DNA from: Opitutales bacterium
GTDB lineage: Bacteria; Verrucomicrobiota; Verrucomicrobiia; Opitutales; JABSRG01
DNA: 64,000 nucleotides
Assembly: GCA_028280845.1 (NCBI GenBank)
Contig: JANQKZ010000038.1
Location: forward strand, 1 to 64,000
Direction: 5' to 3'
Under the pieces are notes generated by a model that saw only the letters and a list, made by a program, of their open reading frames with translations, was not told the origin of the DNA and searched no databases. The position numbers and the translations under genes were made by a program. Shown in pieces: positions 9,108 to 18,081 of the stretch. Each line of letters starts with the position of its first letter. Position 1 is the first letter of the stretch.

Positions 9108-9371
9108 TTACTCGGAAGCCGCGCCGGACTTTTCCTTGATGTATCCAATGACATCGCCGACGTTTTGCAGTTTTTCAGCTTCGGATTCAGGAATCTCTCC
9201 CTTGATTTCGTCTTTAAATTCTTCCTCGAACGCCATGATAAGCTCAACGGTATCGAGGGAATCGGCACCGAGATCATCCAGGAAACTGGCCTCCGGGGTG
9301 ACTTGCTCCTCGTTCACATTGAGCTGGTTGACGATAATGTCCTTAACGCGGGATTCGATGTTGTCTGCCAT
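9108..9371 (-). CDS. acpP: Acyl carrier protein
   Basis: An 87-residue acidic acyl carrier protein. The phosphopantetheine attachment site is Ser38 in [11 protein letters not shown], the most conserved part of the family. The helix II acidic patch ([10 protein letters not shown]) that docks with partner enzymes follows. It carries growing acyl chains for fatty-acid and lipid synthesis. Length and sequence are normal, with a short Ala/Ser-rich tail. It sits between fabG and fabF in the usual order and is the likely target of the nearby AcpH-like protein. Confidence 0.98.
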   Translation of the reverse strand: MADNIESRVKDIIVNQLNVNEEQVTPEASFLDDLGADSLDTVELIMAFEEEFKDEIKGEIPESEAEKLQNVGDVIGYIKEKSGAASE

Positions 9372-9409
9372 AATAAAGGAAGTGCTCTCAATTAAATTTC
9401 AAAGAGGGA

Positions 9410-10156
9410 TCACATGACCATGCCGCCGTCAACTGTAAAAACCTGCCCGGTTATATAGGAGGCTTCGTCCGAAACGAGAAAGGCCGTAATACCAGCTATA
9501 TCTTCCACCGTTCCAAGGCGTTTCAAGGGCACAAACTTGGTAATATTCTCCCGGGCTTCGTCGCCCAATTCCGCGGTCATATCAGTCTGGATGAAGCCGG
9601 GGGCCACAGCATTGACCGTGATTTTCCGAGCGGCAAATTCTTTCGCCAGGCTTTTGGTAAACCCAATCATTCCAGCCTTTGCCGCCGCATAATTGGCCTG
9701 CCCGGCATTGCCCATAATGCCGACCACGGACGTGATATTGATGATTCGGCCCCACCGGGTCCGGGTCATAGGTCTGGCCAGATACTTGGTAAAGGTAAAG
9801 CAGCTCGTGAGGTTGGTCTGAAGGACCGCATCCCAATCTGCTTCTCCCATCCGGAAAAGCAGATTGTCCCGGGTAATTCCCGCGTTATTAATAAGGATAT
9901 CCACCGTGCCCTGTTCTTCCAGAACCTGTTCACACAGCGTTCTGACCGCCGCAGAATCAGCGACGTCCACCGGGTAGGCAACGGCCTCACCGCCTGCCGC
10001 ATTAATGGCCTCGGCGGCTGAGCCACAGGAACCGGGTGACTTGCTTACACAGATGACCTTATAGCCGTCTGCTCCTAATCGTTCGGCAATGGCGCGACCA
10101 ATGCCACGGCCAGCACCCGTTATCAGTGCAAGGCGTTTGTTGGTTTCTTCAGACAT
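9410..10156 (-). CDS. fabG: 3-oxoacyl-[acyl-carrier-protein] reductase
   Basis: A 248-residue short-chain dehydrogenase/reductase. It uses NADPH to reduce beta-ketoacyl-ACP, the first reduction of each fatty-acid elongation cycle. The cofactor motif TGAGRGIG is at residues 13-20, NNAG at about 90-93, and the catalytic Ser143, Tyr156 and Lys160 are all present (NITSVVG and YAAAKAG). The C-terminal YITGQVFTVDGGMVM is typical of FabG. It is first in the fabG-acpP-fabF unit, with 38 bases before acpP. Confidence 0.96.
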   Translation of the reverse strand: MSEETNKRLALITGAGRGIGRAIAERLGADGYKVICVSKSPGSCGSAAEAINAAGGEAVAYPVDVADSAAVRTLCEQVLEEQGTVDILINNAGITRDNLLFRMGEADWDAVLQTNLTSCFTFTKYLARPMTRTRWGRIINITSVVGIMGNAGQANYAAAKAGMIGFTKSLAKEFAARKITVNAVAPGFIQTDMTAELGDEARENITKFVPLKRLGTVEDIAGITAFLVSDEASYITGQVFTVDGGMVM

Positions 10157-10213
10157 GTCGGGAAGATTTCAGGTTGATGCGGGAATGACCAGTCAAATGA
10201 GACCGTCTCCGGA

Positions 10214-11380
10214 TTAATAGACATCCTTCTGATACCGCTTTTCCTGGCGGAGCCTTCTCAGATAATGTTTAGCTTCAGGACCGGCAGGCCCGCCATACGT
10301 CTGGATAATATCCATGAGCGCGGCCTCCACGTCTTTGGCCATCCGGCTGGCATCCCCGCAGATGTAAAAGGCGGCCCCGCCCTCGAGCCATTCCCAAATG
10401 GCCTCACCGTTTTCTCGAATCTTATCCTGGACGTAAATTTTGAAATCCTGGTCTCGAGACCAGGCCGTATCCAGTCGCTGCAGGACTCCCCTTTCCTGAA
10501 AAGCTTTGAGGTCCTCTTCATATAAAAAGTCACAGGACGCATGTTGATCTCCAAAAAACAGCCAATTTCGCCCCTTGGCTGCAGTCGCTTCCCGCTCTTG
10601 TAAGAATGCACGAAATGGGGCGATTCCAGTTCCCGGACCCACCATGATTACATCCTGATCTCCATGCTCAGGTAGTCGGAAGTGGCTCTTCGCCACGTAA
10701 ACCGGCAAGGTGGGTTCATTCAATGGACATCGGTCCGAGAGGTAAGTCGAGCCTACCCCAAACCGTTCCCTTCCGTTGGTCGTGTATTTGACAACGGCGA
10801 CGGTCAAATGGATCTCTTCCGGGTGTTGGGTGGGAGCAGAAGCAATAGAATAAAGGCGGGGGGTCAATTTCCGCATAAGGGCCACCAGCTTCTGGGCTGG
10901 AATTTCAACACTGGGATAATCCTCGAGCAGATCGGGAATCTCCCGCTCGGCTAAATACACTTTGAGAGCCTCCCGGTTTTCCCGGGACAGGAGATCCTTA
11001 ATTTTCGCTTTATCCGTCTCATCCGATGCGAAGTCCAGCAGCCCCTCCAGGATCTTTTTGTTGGGGCTCGCCAGCGCCAGGCGGGTCTCCAAGGCTTCCT
11101 GGAAGGAAATCGGCTCATCGCCTTCCGCCAAGACAACCGGTTCCCTCCCATCCGTTTTTAACCTGGCCAGAATGGCCGAAACCACATCGGGATGGTTGGT
11201 GGGAAAAATCCCGAGGGAATCTCCCACGGTATATTCAATACCGCTACCGGCCAGGCTCACCACCAGGTGACGGGTATCCTTGGCTGAGCCTTCTTTATTG
11301 AGGTTGCGGTTTTCGACCAAAGTTGCCACGAACGGGTTTTCCTTGGTATATTCTGCTGCAGTCTGATTCATTTCAGCCAT
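10214..11380 (-). CDS. CysJ-like NADPH flavoprotein reductase lacking the flavodoxin domain
   Basis: A 388-residue protein matching the FAD/NADP half of the sulfite reductase flavoprotein and cytochrome P450 reductase family. The FAD-binding motif RLYSIAS is near residue 190, GVGSTYLSDR near 225, and the NADP-binding GPGTGIAPFRAFLQER near 270. YICGDASRMAKDVE and the C-terminal YQKDVY closely resemble the end of CysJ. The N-terminal flavodoxin (FMN) domain is absent, so it would pass electrons from NADPH through FAD to a separate FMN protein, a ferredoxin or a reductase subunit. No sulfite reductase haem subunit lies nearby. It is divergent from the pseudouridine synthase gene and 57 bases upstream of fabG. 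The partner is unknown. Confidence 0.85.
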   Translation of the reverse strand: MAEMNQTAAEYTKENPFVATLVENRNLNKEGSAKDTRHLVVSLAGSGIEYTVGDSLGIFPTNHPDVVSAILARLKTDGREPVVLAEGDEPISFQEALETRLALASPNKKILEGLLDFASDETDKAKIKDLLSRENREALKVYLAEREIPDLLEDYPSVEIPAQKLVALMRKLTPRLYSIASAPTQHPEEIHLTVAVVKYTTNGRERFGVGSTYLSDRCPLNEPTLPVYVAKSHFRLPEHGDQDVIMVGPGTGIAPFRAFLQEREATAAKGRNWLFFGDQHASCDFLYEEDLKAFQERGVLQRLDTAWSRDQDFKIYVQDKIRENGEAIWEWLEGGAAFYICGDASRMAKDVEAALMDIIQTYGGPAGPEAKHYLRRLRQEKRYQKDVY

Positions 11381-11434
11381 AAATCGATTGTTCTTTGGTC
11401 GTTACGTCTACTAGCAATTACCCAGCCCGTCTTT

Positions 11435-12190
11435 ATGAATGATTTTTCAGAAAAAAACCAACCGAATTCCGGGGTGCGTCTCCAGAAAATCCTCGCCGAA
11501 CGAGGCCTGTGTTCACGGCGCGAAGCAGATACCTGGATTCAGGAAGGTTGGGTCAAAGTAAATGGTCGGGTGGCGGAACCCGGCACCCGGGTAGACCCTG
11601 ACAAAGACCAAATTGTCGTCAAGGGTAAAGGTTTGCCCCCCAAGGTGCGGGTAGAACCCATCACCCTGATCGTAAATAAACCCAAAGGTGTCATTTGCAG
11701 CCATAGCGATCCTCACCATTCTCACACCATTTACGATCTCCTTCCTCGTCGCTTGCAAGACCGACGTTTCATCTGTGCGGGACGCCTGGACAAAGACTCT
11801 GAAGGCATGCTGATCCTCACTACCGAGGGAGGCCTCGCCAACCGCATTATGCATCCCAGAAACGAGGTCATCAAGCGGTACCGGGTTCAGCTCAACCGGC
11901 CCTTTCCCCAAGACAAAATCCCTCTCCTTCTTGAAGGTAAAATGGTTGAGGGCGACCTGCTAAAAGCAGACAAGGTCATCCCTGCTCGGAGGGGAAAGGA
12001 CGCAGACCTCAAGCTGGAGGTCCACCTGAATCATGGAAAGAAACGGGAAATCCGGAAACTCTTCGAAGCTTTTGGTTTCTATGTGAAAAAATTGAAGCGA
12101 TTCCAGATCGGGCGCCTGGTCCTGAAAGGAATCCCTCCGGGCGGTCTGAGGCCCCTCACCCAGCATGAAATTGAATCCCTGCTCCAGTAG
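11435..12190 (+). CDS. RsuA/RluB-family pseudouridine synthase
   Basis: A 251-residue pseudouridine synthase. An S4 RNA-binding domain occupies about residues 15-60 (LQKILAERGLCSRREAD). The catalytic domain follows, with the active-site Asp in AGRLDKDSEGMLILTTEGG near residue 115. It isomerises uridine to pseudouridine in ribosomal RNA. The RluB, RluE, RluF and RsuA branches share these motifs. RluB (23S U2605) is the most common annotation for proteins of this type, but I cannot separate them by eye. It stands alone, divergent from the reductase gene, with 54 bases shared as promoter space. Confidence 0.9.
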   Translation: MNDFSEKNQPNSGVRLQKILAERGLCSRREADTWIQEGWVKVNGRVAEPGTRVDPDKDQIVVKGKGLPPKVRVEPITLIVNKPKGVICSHSDPHHSHTIYDLLPRRLQDRRFICAGRLDKDSEGMLILTTEGGLANRIMHPRNEVIKRYRVQLNRPFPQDKIPLLLEGKMVEGDLLKADKVIPARRGKDADLKLEVHLNHGKKREIRKLFEAFGFYVKKLKRFQIGRLVLKGIPPGGLRPLTQHEIESLLQ

Positions 12191-12278
12191 AACCCTTCGC
12201 TTTCTTACACCATCACCTCGAATCCGCGCATTATTCGATTGATTGGCCATAGAAATAACCTTTATCCCTATCTTTGAG

Positions 12279-13181
12279 ATGTTTATGAAATTTTCCAGAC
12301 GCCTGTGTTGCCTCCTGGTTTTCACCGGGGTCCTGACGCCCAACGTTCAGGCACAAGAAGAGCTCCCCGTCTTTCTAGAGCCGGACTCCAATCTGACCCC
12401 CATTGCCACCCTCGATCCGACCCAGATCGATATGATCGACACCCTGCCCGTCCTCGATGCCAATCTCGCGGCCCAGGGCTGGATGTTTACCGAATACTTC
12501 GGCACCTTCGTGGGTTTTGTCGATCCGGAAACGGTGACCAAAAGCCTTGGACTCACCGCAAATACTCCGGTCTATTTACGGCCGGACCGGAACAGCCCCG
12601 TGCTGGCCCTCATCCAGGAAAACGACCCAGTCGAAATTATTCGCGTGGGCACCGACTGGACAGAGGTGGAATTTAAGAAGCTGGTCCCCGTATACTTCCA
12701 GATACCTCAGGAAACGGATACTCTTCCCCAGACCGAAGATCCCTCCATGACAGGCCCGGCAGTTCTCCCTCCGGTAACGGATGCACCTATCCCCGTGGAC
12801 CCCCTTAGCCGGACCACGGAAAGTGCTGAGCTGGAGGAGCTCGACCCCATCGAAACTCCACCCGTTATTACGCCCGGCGGTTTGGAAGAGGACGAAGCAT
12901 CGCCCACCATTGTTCCCCGCGGTGCCCCTGCGGTCGACATCCCCAGAATGATTCAGGGAAAACTTCGTCCAGCCAATCGGGTCTTTGGCTTCGCCCCGAA
13001 GTATCGTTATGAGCTCCAGAGCGGCACGAAGAAACGAATTGCCTGGGTCGATCTATCCGAGGTCATGGTCCACTCCCTCTCGGATTACGAATTTAAGCAG
13101 GTCATCGTTTACGGAGAGATTGTGGAGCTCTCCAGTGGACCTCCGCTTGTTAAGGCAAAGACCATTCGGCTTCAGTTCTAA
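12279..13181 (+). CDS. Secreted protein with SH3-like domain, proline/acid-rich middle
   Basis: A protein of about 300 residues that I cannot name. A signal peptide covers the first 25 residues or so (hydrophobic LCCLLVFTGVLTP, cleavage near VQAQ). Residues about 60-140 resemble a bacterial SH3 domain, with AQGWMFTEYFGTFVGFVD and later VYLRPDRNSPVLALI. The middle is low-complexity and rich in Pro, Glu and Thr. The C-terminal 80 residues form a second beta-rich segment. It is probably periplasmic or envelope-bound. The start is ATG at 12279 or 12285; an upstream TTG at 12243 would destroy the signal peptide layout. The RDD membrane gene follows 27 bases later, suggesting one transcript. Confidence 0.75.
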   Translation: MFMKFSRRLCCLLVFTGVLTPNVQAQEELPVFLEPDSNLTPIATLDPTQIDMIDTLPVLDANLAAQGWMFTEYFGTFVGFVDPETVTKSLGLTANTPVYLRPDRNSPVLALIQENDPVEIIRVGTDWTEVEFKKLVPVYFQIPQETDTLPQTEDPSMTGPAVLPPVTDAPIPVDPLSRTTESAELEELDPIETPPVITPGGLEEDEASPTIVPRGAPAVDIPRMIQGKLRPANRVFGFAPKYRYELQSGTKKRIAWVDLSEVMVHSLSDYEFKQVIVYGEIVELSSGPPLVKAKTIRLQF

Positions 13182-13208
13182 TCGGCCCGCGGTCAATAAC
13201 CTGCTAAG

Positions 13209-13865
13209 ATGGTTGCCCCGGAGGATTTATCTCCCGAAGAAGCGCCTCCTGGTGGACCCGGGGAGCGACAATCGGCTACGAATGTCCGGGAGGCGGTATT
13301 TGGAGACGGAGGGCCGCTTCCCGCCGCACGGCTCGGCCAGCGCTTCATTGCCTTTTCTCTCGATGTCCTCCTGGTCGGGGCTTTTATCGGTCTAATCCTG
13401 TTTCGCTTTGTTCTCCCCGAGTTCTACCCCAGCGAATATCAGGAGCTCATGCAGTGGTACCAGTCGACCAGTGATTCTATTGAAGAAGGGGAAACGCCTC
13501 TACAGTCAATGGAACGGGAATCCCTTCCCGAGCCCATTTGGAAACTCATGCTATTTATTCAGAACTTTATCGTCATGGGGTTTTGGCTCTACTTTGGGGT
13601 GTGTGAATCCTTTTTCCAGGGGAAGACACTCGGGAAACGGGTATTCCGGCTGAAAGTGGTCGGCATTCGGAATCTAGGTCATCTCAACCTTGGGCCGGCC
13701 CTGTTGCGTTCGCTTTTAAAAACCCTCTGCCTTTTCACCCTCTTCCCGCTGTTCCTGATCAGCTTCGTTCTCGTCTTTTTTGTCAAGTATCGTCGCGCTG
13801 GACATGACCTCGTGTCGCAAAGTATTGTCATCGAGGATAATTTGGAAATAGTGGAAGCCGAATAA
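13209..13865 (+). CDS. RDD-family membrane protein
   Basis: A 218-residue protein with an RDD domain. After a 45-residue Pro/Gly-rich cytoplasmic lead come LGQRFIAFSLDVLLVGAFIG, holding the conserved Arg and Asp of the family, then a loop, a second helix (IVMGFWLYFGV) and a third hydrophobic region near the C-terminus (FTLFPLFLISFVLVFF). GKTLGKRVFRLKVV between them is characteristic. RDD proteins are of mostly unknown role; some act in ion or sodium transport. It follows the SH3-like secreted protein gene closely and probably shares its transcript. Confidence 0.85.
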   Translation: MVAPEDLSPEEAPPGGPGERQSATNVREAVFGDGGPLPAARLGQRFIAFSLDVLLVGAFIGLILFRFVLPEFYPSEYQELMQWYQSTSDSIEEGETPLQSMERESLPEPIWKLMLFIQNFIVMGFWLYFGVCESFFQGKTLGKRVFRLKVVGIRNLGHLNLGPALLRSLLKTLCLFTLFPLFLISFVLVFFVKYRRAGHDLVSQSIVIEDNLEIVEAE

Positions 13866-13953
13866 GAGATTAACTCGCCCTCCAAGAGTCTCGACTTTTC
13901 CATCCGGAATGGCCCACACTATGGTTTCCCATATTGATTAAAAGCGCCATTTT

Positions 13954-15132
13954 ATGAATTCTTCGGAAGTAACCGAGAACGAACCGAAACTGCCAACCAC
14001 TTCCAGGGCTCCCTGGTCGTTAGCCCAAAAACAGGCTCCAAAAATCCTGGTAGTCGACGACCAGCCCATAAATATCAAGCTGCTCCAGCGTAAATTGGAA
14101 CGGCAGGGGATGGAAGTTACCGTTGCCTACAACGGCAAGGAATGTCTCAAACAGGTGGAAGCCTTTACCCCGGACCTCATCCTGCTCGATATCATGATGC
14201 CTGAGATGGATGGCATTGAAACCTGCAACCATCTTAAAAGTAATCCTAAGACGGAGACTATTCCAATCATCTTCATCACAGCCAAGGCGTCCAAGGAAGG
14301 AAAGCTCGAAGGCCTGGGAGCAGGAGCCGTCGACTATATCACCAAACCGATCGACCTCGATGAGACCCTGGCCCGGGTCAATACCCAGCTGCGGCTTCAA
14401 GATATGTTCCGCGAAAACCTCGAACTCCAGCGCAGGCTGGGAGAGACCCGACGCTCAGCGGCAGTGGGAGCCATCACCCAGGGCATCGCTCACAATCTGA
14501 ACAATCTACTGGGAGTAGTCGTTGGCTATCTCGACCTGATTAAGGCAGGGTCCAAAAGCCCCGACATGGTTGAGCGCAGTGTGGGGCTGATGGACAATGC
14601 AATTGATCGCATGGTCACCATCATCCGCCAACTGAGTTCGATTGCCCGCAATGATCGCCTGGAACTCAAACCGATCAATCTCCGCGATCTCATTATTGCC
14701 TCAGTCAATCGCTTTAAATCGGACAACGGAATCGAGACGGATATTCAGATTCAATCGACGGTCCCCGCAGATTTTAAGTTGAGTGCCAACCTCGAAGTAT
14801 TTGAGTCGGTTCTCAGCTCAATCCTGATCAATGCATGGGAAGCGTACGGAGACGATCATGAGGGTCCACGCCCCATCGAGGTCATTACCGAAATTGTTCA
14901 GGAATCCCGCCAACGCGTCCTCATGATGTACATCAACGATGAAGGTCTTGGCATTTCCCCGGAAGTGGCGGAAACCATGTTTGAACCCTTCATCACCACT
15001 AAAACCAGCGTAGGTCGGGGCATGGGCCTTACCATCGCCCGCCACGCCCTCCGTAATTTAGGCGCAGATATCTACGTAGCCACCCGCAAAGACACGGGTG
15101 TTGTCGCCCAGATTCGCTATCCCCTTATCTGA
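13954..15132 (+). CDS. Receiver-histidine kinase hybrid
   Basis: A 392-residue two-component protein with the receiver domain first. The receiver occupies about residues 29-150, with acidic Asp35-Asp36, the phospho-acceptor Asp79 in LILLDIMMPEMDG and the conserved Lys in YITKPID. A helical linker leads to an H-box, GIAHNLNNLLG, with the probable phosphorylated His180. The ATP-binding domain has an N-box in NAWEAYGD, a G1 box in DEGLGIS, and F and G2 boxes in EPFITTK and GRGMGLTIA. There is no membrane segment, so the signal arrives through phosphorylation or protein contact. No separate partner regulator lies next to it. The domain assignment is firm; the pathway is unknown. Confidence 0.92.
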   Translation: MNSSEVTENEPKLPTTSRAPWSLAQKQAPKILVVDDQPINIKLLQRKLERQGMEVTVAYNGKECLKQVEAFTPDLILLDIMMPEMDGIETCNHLKSNPKTETIPIIFITAKASKEGKLEGLGAGAVDYITKPIDLDETLARVNTQLRLQDMFRENLELQRRLGETRRSAAVGAITQGIAHNLNNLLGVVVGYLDLIKAGSKSPDMVERSVGLMDNAIDRMVTIIRQLSSIARNDRLELKPINLRDLIIASVNRFKSDNGIETDIQIQSTVPADFKLSANLEVFESVLSSILINAWEAYGDDHEGPRPIEVITEIVQESRQRVLMMYINDEGLGISPEVAETMFEPFITTKTSVGRGMGLTIARHALRNLGADIYVATRKDTGVVAQIRYPLI

Positions 15133-15144
15133 GGCTCCGCCTCA
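15130..15144 (+). terminator. Hairpin at the kinase stop codon
   Basis: TGAGGC (15130-15135, including the stop codon) pairs with GCCTCA (15139-15144) over a 3-base loop. No T run follows directly, so it may serve a Rho-type end or RNA stability rather than intrinsic termination. A second inverted repeat, GAGTGAAA (15145-15152) and TTTCACTC (15201-15208), follows. Confidence 0.35.
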
Positions 15145-15235
15145 GAGTGAAAAGGATAGGCTAATCATCTCTTTGGGGTGTCCGCATTTTTCATTTTCAC
15201 TTTCACTCCTCAAATCACCAACCTAAGCTGGCGGT

Positions 15236-16045
15236 ATGATCAAAGTCGCATTCTTAGGCGCTGGACGCATGGCGGAAGCTATGGTTCGAGGGATGATTGC
15301 CCAACAGGCTTGCCGACCCGAAGAAATTGGGTGCATGAGCGGATCGGGTAAAACCGCCCGGACCCTCGCCGAGGCGACCGGTATTCATCATGTGCCGGAC
15401 ATGCGGGAACTGGTCACCGAGGCCGCCACCTCCATTCTCGCTTTTAAGCCACACCAGCTCCAATCCATGCCCCCATCCCTGGCCGATTGGACCGCTGGCA
15501 AATGTATCATTTCTGTGCTGGCCGGAATCCCGATCCATCGGCTTTTTCACCAGTTTCCTATGGCCGAAAACATTATTCGAGCCATGCCCAACACTCCTTC
15601 TGCCATTAGCCAGGGAATGACCGGGTACTCATGGTTAAAGGCACCGGAACTTAGCGCCGAGAGAATCATCGAACAGGTATTGGTGCCACTCGGACCAGCA
15701 ATTGAGGTGGAAGAACGACTTATTGATGCGGTCACGGGCATCAGTGGCAGCGGAGTAGCCTTCGTTTTTGAGTTTGTGCGGGGGCTTCGCAACGCCGGAG
15801 TCATCCAGGGCATCCCAGAAGACAAAGCCCATACCTTTGCTATTCAAACCCTCCTCGGAGCAGCTATGCTCTTAAAGCAAACCGGACAATCTCCCGAAGA
15901 CCTGATCGCCCAAGTAGTTTCTAAGGGAGGAACCACTGAGGCGGGTCTGACCTACCTCAATTCTGAAGGATTTGAAGAGCTTATTCACGGGGCGGTAGCG
16001 GCCGCCACCCACCGGTCTCAGGAAATTTCCGGGCATTTCCAATAA
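15236..16045 (+). CDS. proC: Pyrroline-5-carboxylate reductase
   Basis: A 269-residue P5C reductase, which converts 1-pyrroline-5-carboxylate to L-proline with NAD(P)H, the last step of proline synthesis. The N-terminal Rossmann motif is AFLGAGRMAEAMVRG. The family signature appears as AVTGISGSGVAFVFEFV near residue 165, followed by the C-terminal dimerisation helix with KGGTTEAGL at about 222-230, where the Thr-rich loop binds substrate. Length is normal. It stands alone, with its stop two bases from the end of the convergent cupin gene. Confidence 0.95.
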   Translation: MIKVAFLGAGRMAEAMVRGMIAQQACRPEEIGCMSGSGKTARTLAEATGIHHVPDMRELVTEAATSILAFKPHQLQSMPPSLADWTAGKCIISVLAGIPIHRLFHQFPMAENIIRAMPNTPSAISQGMTGYSWLKAPELSAERIIEQVLVPLGPAIEVEERLIDAVTGISGSGVAFVFEFVRGLRNAGVIQGIPEDKAHTFAIQTLLGAAMLLKQTGQSPEDLIAQVVSKGGTTEAGLTYLNSEGFEELIHGAVAAATHRSQEISGHFQ

Positions 16046-16047
16046 AC

Positions 16048-16371
16048 CTACTGGAAGTGGATCGCCAACCACACGGCATCCATACTTACCGCTGACACTC
16101 GGTGCCTGAGATGCGACGGCAGGTAGACTGCGTCTCCCGCTTTTAATTCAAGGGTCCCATCCTCAAATTCCAACGCAGCCGTTCCCATTGCAAGTAATAC
16201 CCATTCGTCCACGTCCTGATCATACCAAAAGCCCGGCTCACTGGCTTCGCCTCGGGATATGATGTGTTCCAGCCTGAAGGCTTTACCCTGGAGTAAATCC
16301 GTGAACGTTTCCCTGCCTTCTTCTCGAGTGGCTAGGCCTTCCGCAAATAAGTTTTGAACCTGGGGTAACAT
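16048..16371 (-). CDS. Small cupin-domain protein
   Basis: A 107-residue single cupin. Motif 1 is partly seen around FWYDQDVDEWVLLAMGTAAL, where the usual HxH has become YDQDVDE, so metal binding may be altered. Motif 2 is GDAVYLPSHLRHRV near residues 84-97 with Pro and His conserved. Similar small cupins are often annotated as phosphoribosylaminoimidazole-carboxylase-like or cupin-4 family, with no defined substrate. The ORF ends almost against proC. It is divergent from the secreted esterase across 273 bases. Confidence 0.8.
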   Translation of the reverse strand: MLPQVQNLFAEGLATREEGRETFTDLLQGKAFRLEHIISRGEASEPGFWYDQDVDEWVLLAMGTAALEFEDGTLELKAGDAVYLPSHLRHRVSAVSMDAVWLAIHFQ

Positions 16372-16644
16372 GACTCCGGATTATCCCGTAGATCTTTCAG
16401 CGAGGGCTTTCTCTTCAGCAACTGAAGCGGGTTCTGACAGGCAACCAAAGACTGGAGAGTATACACGTATAGCGCTCATTGTTCCATCATACCCCGATAA
16501 TGATAGCCGAACCATCCCAAAAACAGGGATACTGGCATTACTTCGGAAATCAAGGGGTTCACACCCCAAGAGGGGAACAAATAAACTGAGCGAAGCTTCT
16601 GCTTCTTTCTTTTGGTTCAGCTCATGATCTTCATAATGCAAATC

Positions 16645-17958
16645 ATGAAAATTTCCATTACCCCGCTGGTTCTCGTGTTCCACCTATCACTCTGCTGCTG
16701 GACCTCGATCCTTTCGGCCGCACCCATTCATATTGCCCCGGATAATCCGAGTGGAGTCTATAAAGTGAATGACACCGTGGTCTGGACGATCTTGCGTGAC
16801 CTGTCCGTAAAAGAAGTGAACTACAACGTAAAGCGGGGCGGGCAGACTTCAGTTGAATCAGGCCGTCTTGAATTTGTGGGGAATCAGGCCACGCTGCAGA
16901 CACCATTCAATGCCCCGGGTGCGCTTCTCCTTGAGGTCTCCTGGACCGATGCTGACGGCGAGGAGCAACGCGCCCTGGGGGGTGCCGTTGCTAGTCCATC
17001 CGATATTCTTATGTCTCTGCCCCCGCCTGAGGACTTCAACGAGTTTTGGGAATCAAAAATCGAGCAACTCCAATCCATTCCCCCCAATCCGAAACTGCAT
17101 AAAGTGGAACTCGAAACCGGGGAGAACCGGATCAACTACTGGAAAATTCGAATGAACCATGTTGGAGGATCACAAATCCGGGGCCAAATCGCCCGTCCTG
17201 ATGAGGAGCGTCCCTACCCTGCTCTCCTCATACCGCAATGGGCCGGCGTCTACCCTTTGCAAAAGGAATGGATCACCAGCTTTGCGGATCAAGGATGGCT
17301 GGTTCTGAATATCCTGGCACATGATCTCCCCATAGATGAGGAAGAATCCTATTATGAAACCTTGAAAGCAGGCCCTCTGGGCGACTACTACAGCATCGGC
17401 AACACCGATCGGGAAACTTACTACTTCCTGCGTATGTATCTATCCTGCTACCGGGCTGCCGAGTATCTAACCCGGCGCCCTGACTGGGATGGGCAAACAC
17501 TTGTGGTCATGGGCGGCAGCCAGGGGGGGCAACAAGCCCTTGTCACTGCAGGGTTGCACCCAAAAGTCACCGCCGCATTAGCCAATGTGCCGGCAGGCTG
17601 TGATTTAACCGGTGAGGAAGTGGGGAGGCAGAATGGCTTTCCGACCTACTTTTGGAACCCGGGAATTCTAGATTCTCCAGCGGTCAGAAAGACCGCCCGG
17701 TATTTTGATGTCGGCAACTTCACCTCTAATATCCAATGCCCCGTTTTGGTTGGCATCGGGCTCTTAGACGAAGTCTGCTCCCCGGAGGGAATTTTTGCGG
17801 CTATTAATGGTATCCCCGACCAATCCCGGGTCGAGCAGGTCATCATGCCCCAGGCTCCTCATGGAAACGTCGATGGGGCCCAGGAAGCATACAACCAGAG
17901 AGCCAACGAGGTCTGGTTACCTGCCCTCTTAGAGACGAATACACCACCAACTTGGTAG
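16645..17958 (+). CDS. Secreted acetyl xylan esterase (AXE1-type) hydrolase
   Basis: A protein of about 437 residues. A signal peptide (to about residue 29, ILSAAP) is followed by a 100-residue beta-rich domain and then an alpha/beta-hydrolase of the acetyl xylan esterase/cephalosporin-C deacetylase group. The nucleophile Ser lies in VVMGGSQGGQQAL, the acid Asp in GLLDEVCSPEG and the His in PQAPHGNVDG. These enzymes remove acetyl groups from xylan or other sugars, which fits a polysaccharide-degrading lifestyle. The start at ATG 16645 is chosen over ATG 16624 and 16636 because it gives the best signal peptide; no strong ribosome site helps. It stands alone. The substrate is inferred. Confidence 0.88.
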   Translation: MKISITPLVLVFHLSLCCWTSILSAAPIHIAPDNPSGVYKVNDTVVWTILRDLSVKEVNYNVKRGGQTSVESGRLEFVGNQATLQTPFNAPGALLLEVSWTDADGEEQRALGGAVASPSDILMSLPPPEDFNEFWESKIEQLQSIPPNPKLHKVELETGENRINYWKIRMNHVGGSQIRGQIARPDEERPYPALLIPQWAGVYPLQKEWITSFADQGWLVLNILAHDLPIDEEESYYETLKAGPLGDYYSIGNTDRETYYFLRMYLSCYRAAEYLTRRPDWDGQTLVVMGGSQGGQQALVTAGLHPKVTAALANVPAGCDLTGEEVGRQNGFPTYFWNPGILDSPAVRKTARYFDVGNFTSNIQCPVLVGIGLLDEVCSPEGIFAAINGIPDQSRVEQVIMPQAPHGNVDGAQEAYNQRANEVWLPALLETNTPPTW

Positions 17959-18005
17959 GGCTATGACCCTCTCCGCATTCCAGAGACGGAGTCTCGGACA
18001 TAGCC
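17959..18005 (+). terminator. Nested hairpin after the esterase gene
   Basis: GGCTATG (17959-17965) pairs with CATAGCC (17999-18005). Inside, GAGAC and GTCTC form a second stem over a 3-base loop, and CTCCG and CGGAG offer an alternative. No T tract follows, so intrinsic termination is uncertain; the position between convergent genes supports a transcription end. Confidence 0.4.
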
Positions 18006-18081
18006 AACCTCAATATACCTGAAAGAAAAAACTGAAAAGACCAGGCTCCCCATAAATTTGCTTTTAGCCCAGCTCAGGCCT

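Noticed and set aside
16372-16644. Open frames in the cupin-esterase gap, both strands
   Set aside because: They have no family-like sequence and overlap each other; the gap is best read as a divergent promoter region with a small GGGGT/ACCCC hairpin.
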